Made by a program: the position numbers and the translations under genes. From assembly GCA_003117195.1 (NCBI GenBank), contig BDSI01000169.1:1-64000 (forward strand): a stretch of DNA of 64,000 nt, read 5' to 3'. Positions within the stretch are counted from its first letter, which is position 1. The number at the start of each line of letters is the position of its first letter. The notes under the pieces were generated by a model. That model saw only the letters and a program-made list of their open reading frames with translations, did not search any database and was not told the origin of the DNA. Below are positions 1 to 12,000 of this stretch, in pieces. The DNA is from Eudorina sp. 2006-703-Eu-15 (lineage: Eukaryota; Chlorophyta; Chlorophyceae; Chlamydomonadales; Volvocaceae).

Positions 1-23
1 CACCACCACCACCACCACCGCAG

Positions 24-3000
24 GAAGTCGCTGATCAAGTTCCACCTCACCTCGAGGTGTCATTGGGTGTCCAAGCCCTCCACGTAACCCCAACCCCGAC
101 CCGACCTCTCCCCCCATCCCCTCGTCGACAGGCCGAGGCGGGCGAGGCGCTGGTGGCGGCCCTCCGCGCGGCCGGTCGCTCCGAGACCGCCGTACAGCTG
201 TGCGAAGAGATGCGCGCCCGCGCTGACGCCGCCGCCGCCGCCGCCGCCGGTCCCGGCCCCGGTCCCGGCCCTGGCGGGTGGGTCAGCAGCCCGGGCGCCT
301 ACAGCCCTCCGCCCTTCCTCGTGCTGCCTGGGCTGCTGCCGGTTGCCGCGGGCGGCGGTCCGGGGGGCGCGTGGGCGCTGCGCAGTCTGGCCCGGCTGCA
401 GCGCGATGGTGGGTCCAACGAGGCCGCGGTGGCCAGCTACCAGGTGGGACTACTGCTGCTGCTACTGCTACCGGGGGTTAGGGAGGTGGGAGGGGCAGCT
501 GGGCGGAGGACGGCGTCAGCGTGTGTTCATCGTTGTTTATGCTCATAGGGTTTAGCTTAGAGACCCGCCCGACCCGCTCATATTGTTATTGATACTGGTA
601 TTGGTATTGGTATTGATATTACTTTTGTTGTTAAGTTGGTGCCGCATTGTGGCGGCATGGTGGCAGCAGGGGCGGTGTGATGTGTGCCGTGCCCGGCTGG
701 TTTCGGCGCGGGTCGGCAACACGCCTACCAGACCGGCCATCGCAAGCCACGACACCCGACTTCACGGCACCTTAAAGGCGCAAAACCCCCCAACACACAC
801 AGACCTTACAGACCTTAAGTCGTGTCTCTCGGTTTATTTTAACACAGACCTTACACTATACACCTCCTTATTGTGTTATGGTAAGCACGTTGCAGGTGCT
901 TTGGTAGGTATGTGGGTCTGGGCGAGTCTGGGCGGGTTTTCCTCATTAAACGCACGCAGACAGACAGACAGACAGAAAGACAGACAGACAGTCGGATCTG
1001 GGGGCGCCGAGGATGGGCCCCTCGGTGGGCAGTTGAGGCTGTTCACACCGCCCCTCGAGCCCCCCCCACCCGGCTGCTCTCACGGTTTGCTTGCCCCACC
1101 CCCACCCCACCTCACCTCACCTCACCCGGATGACCATCTTCTCCTCAGCACCGAGGCGATGCCCCCTTTTTGTCAATGAAGACAGCGAAACCGCAAAAGG
1201 GCAACAAACCGATGCCTCCCCCACCACCGGGACTCAGTCCATCCGGTCTTCCTAGACCCCACTCCCTCCTCTTCTCCCCCCCCCCTCCCGGCGCACAAAC
1301 CCCGGCGGACAGGCCTCATCCCACCTCCAATTTGTCTGCCAATTTCCTATTTCCCCCCACCCCCTTCCCCTCCCTCGACCCCCTTCCCCTCCCTCGACCC
1401 CCTTCCCCTCCCTCGACTCCCTTCCCCTCCCTCGACCCCCTTCCCCGCCCTCCTGTTGCTTTTACGCCGACACCGGCCACGCTATCTTTCGATTTTCTCC
1501 GAATGACAACTTGCTGTTCCGACTCATCTGACTTGGTTTTGGCAACACCAACGCTTACACCGTCATCGCTGGCGATCTACGGTACTGTACCCGGTCGAAC
1601 CGGCGCTCTGGCAGCAGCGCAGAAAATGTCTACCAATGTCCCATATACCCTCCCTCCCCTCCTGCAGGCCGGCCTCCGGCTGCAGCCAGCCGACTCTGAG
1701 CTGTGGGAGGGGCTGGCGGCCGCGTACCAGTCCCTGGGTCGCCACACGGCGGCGCTCAAGGTGGGCGGGGGGTGGGGACTGGAGGAGGAGGGGGTGGAGG
1801 GGCTGGAGACCTGGCTGGAGGCGCAGGAGGAGGTGGATGAGGAGGAGGTGGATGAGGAGGAGGAGGAGGAAAAGGTGGAGGAGGAAAAGGTGGAGGTGGC
1901 GACAGGGCAGGAGGGAGAGGAGGCAGGGGGAGCGGGGGAGGAGGGGGAGGAAGGGCACGTGGGGCAAGGCGGCGGCCCCGGGGATGATGTGGTGGGGCAG
2001 TGGGAGGTGAAGTGGGGCAGTGGCGGGGAGGGGCCCGCGGAGGTGCTGATGATGGGGATGCGGTCGCTGACCCGTGGGTCGGCGGGGGACCTGGCGGGGG
2101 AGCCGTCGGGGCCGACCCGTGGGTCGGCGGGGGACCTGGCGGGGGAGCCGTCGGGGCCGACCGCGAGCCCCGGCCCCCTTCAGTAGGCTGAGACCGAGTG
2201 GAGTTGACAGTTGGCAGTTGAGTAGTTGGACAGTTGTGCTTCGTTGTGGACGTTTGATTTGTTCTGGAGACCTTGTGTACGGGGACGCTTTTGGACGTTG
2301 TAGCCTGAACCTGAATGGGAAGGGCGCTGTTCTCCTTCCCTCACGTGAATGGCGGTCCTATGGGTCGAAACGGCGGTGTGGTGTGGCGGCTGGGCGGGGA
2401 GGACGTCACGTCCTCCGACAGTCACGTCCGCGGCCCGGGGCTGCGGTACAGTCTGCGGTACAGTCTGCGGTACAGTCTGCGGTACGGACGGGGTCGGGGC
2501 TCCTGGGCGGAGTGAGGCGGCGGTGCGCAGTTGGGCGTAACACGGCGGGGTCGGCCCTTTTAAGGTTCAGCTGGGGGGAGGCCGTGCTGATTGCCGTTTG
2601 TTGTCCTGGTCGTGGGCGCTGTGGACGTGTTAACAGTTTCGGAAGGCTTTGGAGGGCAGAGAAAGAAACAGAAGCTGGGTGTGGTCGCGTTCGCGGTGTT
2701 GTTGTTGTAGTCCAGGCGGACCCCGGACAGAGGGCAGAGGGCGGTGGGTACCCCTCCCGGCGCCTCGTCCTCTCTCCCCTCCCTGCCCATCAGCGGCCCC
2801 CACCCCCGCCCCGCCCTCACGGGCGCCCTCCTCCGCCTCCCCGGGGGCCCTCCCCCCTTGCCGCCCGCCCTCCCCTCCCGGGACCTGGCCGTCGCCGCCG
2901 CCGCCTCCTCCTGGCCTCGCGCCACCGCCTCCACCACCACCGCCTCACCACCGCCGCCTCCACATCCGCCGCCCGGGGAACCACCTCCCCCCCCTTGAAC

Positions 3001-6000
3001 TGTGCGGGGTGGGGCTGAGGCACCGCCAGGTGGGTAGGGAGGTAGGGCCCCCTCCACCGTCCACCCCCGCCGGGTCCTGAGGCGTCCGGAGCTATGATGT
3101 TAGTTTTTGTTGTTGCTGAAGCAAGCAGGACAGCGGTAGCAAAAGGGGGGAGGGAAGGAGGGAGGAGTCGGAGGAGGAGTTGGAGGATCGGAAGGCCGCC
3201 GCGCGGAGGAGAAGGCGGAGGAGAAAGGATCCAGCAATGGCGCAATGGAGGCCGCAGTGTGCGGAGAGCTCTCTCCCACGAACACGCCCCCAGCAACGAA
3301 CACGCGCTTTGGCTTTTTCTGTCGGGCAGCTCAGATCGCCCTTGCCTGCCCATTTCCCATACCCGGCCACCCTTTTTGTGCCGAATGACGTGGCCCGGTT
3401 CCCGCCCTCTGCTTTTTTCCGTATGTTGTACACAGTCGTACGGACGCGCCCTGGAGCTCTCCCCCGGCCGCCTCTTCAGCCGCCTGCAAGCGGCGGCGCT
3501 GACCTACCAGATGGGCGACATGCCCGCGGCGTTGTCGTACTACCGTACGGCACTGGCGGCGGCGCCGGGTAACGCCGCTACGCTGCTGGGCTGCGGCGAG
3601 GTGCTCCTGGCGCAGTCGGCGCTGGCGGCGCGGATGGGCGCGGCGGGGGCGGCGGCGGCGGCGCTGGCGGAGGCGGCGACGCTCGCGGCCCGCGCGACAG
3701 GCCTGTACGGCAACTTGCAGGTGTGGCGGCGGCAGCGGCTCCTCCGTAACGAAATAATCTCTCGTTGAACGACACCCCACCAGGCGGAACGCGCGCTCCG
3801 TACGGTGTCGTACCGGACTGTACCACACCAGGCATGGTCCCAATGTCGCCGCTTCCGGTGGCCACTCGTCATCGTAGCGGACAGCACTGGAGTACGGCAT
3901 CCGATGCACCGGGCGGCGTACGTTGCCACGTACGTACGTACGTATGTGCCCTCGGGGCACCGCCGCCGGCACCCGCCTGCACCCTCCGACCCAACAGCCA
4001 CAACCCTCTTCCCCCCTGCTTGTCTCTTTTCATCCCACTCATCCTCCTCCCATCCCTGATCTGCTGGTCCGGGGGCGGGGGACGGTGGGCGGTGGGCGGT
4101 GGTGCTCCTTAGGCCGGCTGGAAGCTGCTGGGCGATGTGCGCATGCAGCACGCGGCCGTACCTACCCTGGAGGCCGTGGCGGCGACCCGCGGGTCGGCAC
4201 TGGCCGGAGACGCGGGGGCCGCCACCGGGGCGCCAGGCTCGGCCGACGCGGATGGGGGTGCAGGGGCGGTACGTACGGCACTTGAGGCGGCCCGCGGCCG
4301 GCTGGCGCAGCTGCGGTCAGCGCGGCGGGCGTATGCGGCGGCCGTACATCTGGACCCACGGGTCGCTGGGCTGTGGGGCGACCTGGGCTTGTCGTACCAT
4401 CTGCAGCTGGAGCTGGAGGGCCAGCACCCCAAGCTGGCGTCCTCCGGCGGCGCCGCGAGGGTGCGATGGGTTGACGGGGCTGGCTGGCCGGCTCGGTGGG
4501 CAGGGTGGGCAGGATGGCTGGAGTTGCCTCTTGCGAGAGGCTGGGTGGCTGGCTGGGTGGGGCGCTGATGGGGCGGCGGACAGTCTAGGGAGGGGGTTAA
4601 ATTGAGAAAAATAAATAACGAACCCCTAGGGAGGGGGAGGGGCGCTAGTGCTTCTCCGCAGCCCCCCTCCCTCTCCCCGCAGACCCTTGCGCGAGAACCT
4701 CTGCTGCCCCTGCGTTGCTCTCTTGCCGTACTGCACTGTACTGTGCTTCACTGTACTGTACTGTATTGTACGGCACTCTGCACTGCACGTGACCCGCAGG
4801 CAGAGGGGTCCCCTGCGGCGCTGCGGCGGCGCGCCCTGTCCCTGGCCCGCGGCGGCCTCCGACTGGACCCCACCTCCGACTGGCTGTGGGGCTGCGCGGG
4901 GGGCATCGCGGCAGCGGAGGCCTCAGAGGCCCCGGCCCTGGCGGGTGCCGCCGAGTACTGCTACAGCCGGGCGCTACAGCTCAACCCGAGGAGGGCAACG
5001 GCCTGGGCGGCGCTGGGGCGGCTGTACGCGGCGCACGGCGAGGGAGGGTTGGCCAGCAGGTATACGGCACGGAGGGCACAAGTACGGTGACGGGAGGGGG
5101 GAAGCGTGTACGGCACCTTTTGGGATCTGAGCTGTCGGGTTGGCCGCCAGGCCCATCCCTCCACCTTCCTTTGCTCCCCCTCCCCCTCCCCCTCTCCCCC
5201 GCCCTTTGTTCTGGCAGCAGCGCAGTTTATTGGTACCTCCTTGGCCCCCTGCCCCCTCCTCCCTCCCTCCTCCCTTCCCCCCTCCCTGCCGCTCCCCCAC
5301 TCCCACCCCCACCCCCTTCCCCCCTCCCTGCCGCTCAGGTGCTTCGACTCTGGCCGCAGCTACGAGCCCACCTCCATCGCGGTGTGGGAGGCGATGGGGG
5401 ATGCGGCGCTGAGGCGGGGGACGGGGGGCGCGACGGGGGGAGCAGCCGGCAGCGTCGCCGGCGGGGGGTGGAGCGGCGGCGTCGCCGGCTGGCGGGATGC
5501 GGCGGACGCTTACGAGCACGCCCAACTGCTGGGAGGTGACGTGGAGTCCCGCCTGGGATTCGTACTGCTGGGTGGGTGAGGGGGGAGCGTGGTGTGGGCG
5601 GGTGGGTGGGTGGGCGGTGAGGGGTGGGTGAGCGGTGAGGGGTGGGTGGGCGGTGAGGGGTGTCTCAGTGGGCGCCTTGGGCAATGTTCGAGAACTGAGA
5701 TGGGGGTGGTTGGGACGCAACCAGAAGATTGGATTGGCTGGACGACGGCGACCGGACAGGACCTCATCCCGCCCCACCCTCACCTCACTCGTCACCTCAT
5801 GCCCCTTGGCCGCAGGGGTGCTCTCCAGTGGCGAAGGCGGAGGCCGCGGCGGAGGCGGCGGAGGAGGAGGCGGCGGCGGCGGCGGCGGCCCCTCCGCCGC
5901 TGACGGGTCGGTGTTGGCGGCGGCCACGAAGGCGGCCGTCATGCATCCGCTGCTGGCGGCCGCACACCACGCCCGGGGACTGGCGCTGGAGGCGAGGGGG

Positions 6001-9000
6001 GAGGCCGCCGCGGCGGTGAAGGTGTGTGTGTGGGGGAGGGAGGGGGAGGGCTTCGGGAATCGGGTCGGATTGGGGTGTGCCGTATACCTTTGGGCTGGGG
6101 GCTCGGGGGCTGGGGGGGGCCGTGCGGTGGGAGTCCTGTCCGGTGGGCCCTCCTCGCCCTCCTCGCCCTCCTCGCCCTCCTCGCCCTCCTCGCCCTCCTC
6201 GCCCTCCTCGCCCTCCTCGCCCTCCTCGCCCTCCTCGCCCTCCTCGCCCTCCTCGCCCTCCTCGCCCTCCTCGCCCTCCTCGCCCTCCTCGCCCTCCTCG
6301 CCCTCCTCGCCCTCCTCGCCCTCCTCCCAGAGGGGCACACGGACACCACAGCGCACTGCCCCCGGATTGACCCCCCTCCCCCGCTGGGCCCGACTGCGGG
6401 TTCCCTCCGTGCGGTGCAGGCCCTTCAAACGGCGCTGAGCTTGCTGGGGGAGGAGGAGGAGGTGGTGGGGGGGGCGGGGCAGCGACCGGCGTCCGCCGCG
6501 CCCACCGTGCGGCCGTTGGACCCACGGGTCGCTCCCTCGGCCCACGTGGCCGTACAGATCGACCTCGCGCGCGCGATGGCGGCGGCGGGACGGGCGGGCG
6601 AGGCCATCGCGCTGTACGATCACCTGCGCCTGCACGGCGCTGTACGACATGACGATTACGGCGCTGTGTTGTCGTACGCTATGGCGCTGCAGCAGGTGGG
6701 AGCTGGATTTAGGCCGCCGGTGTCCTTGAACAGTGTGATGTACAGATGGATGTATACAGATGTATACGACACATCTTTTGTCACATGAAATCTCGAAAAT
6801 GCTTCGGTCTTTCGCAGTCTTAACAAATTACATTGTATTTGACTGTGCTGCATGATACCAACATCACATCCTCTGATTGTACTGCAGTGCACTGCCCATC
6901 TGCGTAACCTGCAAGGTACGACTCACGCATTCCGGTCGGCTCGGCGGTTGGGTCTGATCAGGTCTGATCGGAACTCCTCCTCCCTGACACCCAGTTGGCG
7001 CTGGGTGGAGGGGGCGCAGTACCGAACGTCCCTGCCTTGTGCGCATCTGTTTGCCGTACGCACTGCCGTACGGTGCAGGCGGGACGAGCCGAGGAGGCCC
7101 TACCCCACCTGCTGGCCGTCCTGTCCGCCGCCGCCGCGCCGCCACGTCTCCGAATCGCCGCCGCGACGGCTGCCGTACGGATCCACATCGCGACGCGCCG
7201 CTGGGACGAGGCGTACGGCGTTGTCCTGACGGCCACTGCCGACCTGCCGCCGCCGCCGCCGCCGCCGGCTGACACCGCGGGGTTCACTGCCGGTGGCGGC
7301 GGAGGCGGAGGCGGCGTTGCGGAGGCGGCTGCCAAGCTGTGGAGGGTGTTGTTGGCAGGTACGGCACGTACGGCACCCTTCACTCCGTCCGTCAGTCCGT
7401 CCGTCGGCCCGACGTGCGGCTCTGCGACCGTAAATATGTACGGCCATGTACGGCTTGGGGGATTTGCTTGCCGGTCTAGTGTTTTTTCTTCACTCACGGC
7501 GGGAGCAGTGGGCTTGTATGGCAGCTTCCCGCCCACCGCGGGTGGGACGCCGCCTACGCCCCTGCCTCCGGCCACGGTGATCTTTGGAACCCTCCGCCCC
7601 CTCGTCCTGTACGTTTTCTCCACCGCCGACTGCGCAGGTATTGTGGCCGCTCGGGCTCCGGAGCTGGAGCCGCAGCTGCTGTCGGCGATGCGGCAGTGGA
7701 CTGCGGGGCGGCGGGACCTGGACACGGCACAGGTGGGGGTGTGTGGGTGTATGTGTGTGTGAGGGGGGGTGTGGAGGGGGGGCGGAAGGGTGGGGAGGCG
7801 AAGGGGGGGGGGTAGGGTTCAGTCTGTCGGGGAATGGATGGGGGCGGTGAGCATGCCTTTTCATTGCATCTTTCCCGCGCTTGCCCGTCCTCCTCCTCCT
7901 CCTCCCCCTCCTCCCGCCGCCGTTGGGTGGGAGTCCTGGAATGAGCGCAGCTCGGGGCCGTTAGCTTCGGAAGTAGCTGCAGCTGCAGGCCTGTAGCTGT
8001 AGGCCTGTAGCTGTAGCCGTAGGCCTGTAGCTGTAGGCCTGTAGCTGTAGGCCTGCAGCTGTAGCTGGGGGCGGAGGAGGTTTCGCTGCCTGCAAGTCCG
8101 TCTGACCCGTACGGATCCCTCCTTGGCGTCGTACTGCTAACCTGCAACAACAACACCCGTATGGTTTCTCCCCCACACCCATCCCCCACACCCATCCCCC
8201 ACACCCATCCCCCACACATGCCCACACGCGCCCCCCCCACCCACACACATACCCACACACACATCGCAGCACGAGTGCCGGGTGTACGAGTTGTTGGCCG
8301 CCAAGTACCGAGTGCTGCCAGCGGAGGAGCCGGCCGCCAAACGCCGGGGCGCGGTCGCCGCCGCCAAGGCGGTGCGCGCCTGCCCGTACGACAGGGCCGC
8401 ATGGGCCTTATTGTCGCACAGTGCCGTACAAGTCCCCGGGGCGCGCCACGCGATCCTGGCCGCGCGCGCTGCGCCGCGGGAGCGGGTGCCGTACTCTGCG
8501 GCGGCGGACCGCGAGAACGCCGCGCCGAGCCTGGCGGCGGCACCGTCGGCGGCGCCGCTGGCGCCGTCGGCGGTGGCGGTCCACGCGGCGGGCGTCGTCG
8601 CCGCCGCGGCCGCCGCCGCGGTGCGGTCGGGGGGCGGCGGCGGCGGCGGCTGCGCGACCGTGTTGATCTCGGCGGTACGGGAGGCGGCGGCGCGGCTGCG
8701 ACGTGTCGTACACGCTCAGCCGCAGGAGGCGTCCGCCTGGTACCTGTGTGCCCTTACGGAGCTGCAGGTGGGGGCGTGTGTGGGGGTGTGGGGCTGGGGG
8801 GTGCGTGTGTGTGTGGTCTGTGTGTGTAAAAGAGGAGAATTGAGCCGCGAGAAGCGAAATCTGTGTGTGTGTGTATGTGTGTACGGTATCTCGGAGAACG
8901 GCTGTGCGCAGCTGTGCTGATAGGTGCCGCCAAGGAGGCCTTATAGCAGCCAAGGTTGGCTTTGGATCCGTGGGTGGCTGGGGGGCGTCAGGGGTGGGAA

Positions 9001-12000
9001 CAGGGAAGGGCTTCCGTGACCTTTGCGGGTGGCGTCGGGTCGGCAGCTGGCAGCTGGACGGGTCCACGGGGGCGGCAACCGGCAAGATGCGCACCGCGTC
9101 GCCGTAGCGGTCGACTGTACCCACCATCCCTCGGCAGCTGCACCGACGACCGGCTCCGCTCTTCCGAAGTGTGTGTGTGGGGGGGGCACCGCCTGGGGCC
9201 GCAAGGCTGCCGTACCTGTTGTGTGTTCCCCCCGCTCCTGGCTCCTGCTCTCTCCCCCTCCCCCTGTACCAATTGTTTCCGGTCGAACCGTCGCTCTGGC
9301 AGCAGCGCAGTTTGAAATTGTCTACCAATTTCCTATATTCCCCCCCTCCCCCTCCCCCCGCTGCCACGGCGCCCAGGCAGTGGACGCGTTCGCACCCGGC
9401 TGGTACTTAACGTGCCTCTGTTTCTTCCCCCCCTCCCCCACCCGTCCCGTCCCCCTTCCCCCGGGGGTTGACGCAGCACGCCATCGCCTCCGGCGGTCAG
9501 ACCCGGCTGTACCGCAGCGCGGCGGTGGCGGCCCGCGCCGCCGTCGCCCGAGCCAGGGCGCAGCTGGCGGGGCTGCCTCCTGAGCCGCCGCCTCCCCCTC
9601 CTCCTCCCGGGGGAGCCCCGGCGGGTGGGGGCCCCAGGGCGATGCCGGGTCTGCCCCCCGTGATGGCACTGGCCATGGCGGCGCAGGCGGGTGGGTGGGG
9701 GTGCGGCCCACGACCTGGCGGGGCTCCCTGGTTTGGGTCGGGGTTGGGGTGCCTGTGGGGGGGGGGGAGGGGGAGGGGGAGGGGGGAGCTGCTAGCGGGT
9801 TGTCGGGAGGGGTACCGTGTAGACGGATACCCGGGGGGTGGGGGGGAATGCGGGCGGGCGACCGACCCGTGGGTCAGTCGGATGCTGAGACACAATTTTA
9901 GGGGCGTAGCCGCGGGTTTCGAAGGCGTTATGCGGGGTCGGATCAGATCGTGTACTCCGGGGTACAACCGGGTCTGACGTGACGGGTGGTAGACGGGTTC
10001 AACTGAGCGCTGCACCGCTGCTGCCCGCGCTCCTCTCCCTCCCGCTCTCTGTGCTGCCCCATCCTCCTCGTCCCCCTCTTCTCCTCCGTGTGCCCACGCA
10101 GCCCGCGCCCACGCAGCGGCCGACCCGCGGGTCGCTGTCCTGCGGGCCCAGCGGTCCGCCCTGGCTGACGTGTGTGTGCGGTCCCTGGCGGTGCTGAGCG
10201 AGTGCCGCCTGCAGCTGCAGCTGAGGGGGGCGGCAGGGGCAGGAGTGGCAGGTGGCCCCCCGGGTGCTGCTGGGGATGGTGGTGGTGCGGCGCGAGAGGC
10301 GGCTGAGGAGGCCCTCAGGTGGGCGGGGGCCGGGGCGGGCGGGATTTGGATGGAAGAGCAGGCCAGGCAGGCAGGCAAGAGCCATACGCCGACAGAACTC
10401 TCCCCGCATGCTATATCGCACAGCAGCGCCCTCTGGCACAGACCTGAGGACAGCCAGGCTACCCGTGTGGTGGTGCCTGTGTTGAGGTTCGGCTGATGTG
10501 CAGTAAGGAGGGGATGGAGGGGGAGTTCGTTACAGCCGGATACAGCCACAGGTGGGACCAGCGCACCGGCCACCCCCTGGAGCGAGTGGGTTGCTGACGG
10601 CACCTGGGCCTGGGATATTTGCTTTGCAGCAGCGCAGTATGAATATGTCTACCAATTTCCTATATACCCCTCCCCTGCCCTCCCCCTGCCCCTCCCCTGC
10701 CCCTCCCTCTGCCCCTCCCCCTCGCTCTGCTCCCCCCCTGTCAGGCTGGCCTCAGCTCAGGGGGTGGACGAGACCCCCGCGCACCGACAGCTGGCCCGTG
10801 TGAACCTGGCTGAGGTGCGGGTCCGCGGGGAGGGGGGACCCGAGGGGGGAAGGGAGGGAAGAGGGTGGGGGGGTGGGTGAACTGGGAGGAAGAGAGGGTG
10901 TGGTCTAGGGGGGGCGGAGGGGGATGCGGGCGCTGAGGGGTTAAGGACTTAAGGTGGGGGTTGCCGCACCTTTAAGATTGTGGTCGGGTGGAGATCCAGA
11001 GCCCCCGTCCTCCCCCACAGCGCCCTTCCCCCGGCATGTCCACCCTCCACCCCCCCCCCCCCCCCCCACCCCTCCACCCCTCCACCCCTCCACCCCTCCA
11101 CCCCTCCACCCCTCCACCCTCCACCCCTCCACCCCTCCACCCTCCACCCCTCCACCCTCCACCCCTCCACCCTCCACCCCTCCACCCCTCCACCCCTCCA
11201 CCCTCCACCCCTCCACCCCTCCACCCTCCACCCCTCCACCCCTCCACCCTCCACCCCTCCACCCCTCCACCCCTCCACCCCTCCACCCCTCCACCCCTCC
11301 ACCCCTCCACCCCTCCACCCCTCCACCCCTCCACCCCTCCACCCCTCCACCCCTCCACCCTCCACCCCTCCACCCCTCCACCCCTCCACCCCTCCACCCC
11401 TCCACCCCTCCACCCCTCCACCCCTCCACCCCTCCACCCTCCACCCCTCCACCCCTCCACCCCTCCACCCCTCCACCCCTCCACCCCTCCACCCCTCCAC
11501 CCTCCACCCCTCCACCCCTCCACCTGCATCCCCACACCTCCGCCTCCACCCACCCTCATCCCCGCCCCCACCCCGCGATGCCACCACCCGCAGTGTGACC
11601 TGTCGGCAGCCAACGCTTCCTACGAGCAGGCCTGCCGTACCGCAGCGATGTCCGCTAGGAGCAGCAGCGGCAGCAGCAGCTCCTCCTCCGCCGCCGCCGC
11701 CGCCGGGTGCACCAGCTACGAACTGCTGCCGGCGCTGGAGTGGGCCGCTGTGCGGGCGGCCGCGGGGGACACGGCGGAGGCGGCGCAGCTCCTCCTCCGG
11801 GCGACAACAGCCGCCGCCGCCGCCGCCTCCGGAGCCCCAGCCGCCGTCGCCGTTGTCCCCGCCGCCCGGTCGGCCCCAGCGCTGGTCGATGTCGCTGCCG
11901 TACAGCGGGCCCTGCTCATGTTGCAGATGGGTGAGGTGGAGGCGGCGCGCGCGGCGGCGGTGGAGGCGGCGACGGGCGGGACGGCGGTGGCGGCGGCGGT

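Noticed and set aside
6147..6327. CRISPR-like array
   Set aside because: The repeats are contiguous nonamers without spacers, in a eukaryotic intron.
4974..6650. 558-codon minus-strand frame
   Set aside because: It crosses several SKI3 exons and the 9-bp minisatellite, with low-complexity Glu-Gly-Glu repeats; GC-rich antisense frames of real exons commonly stay open.
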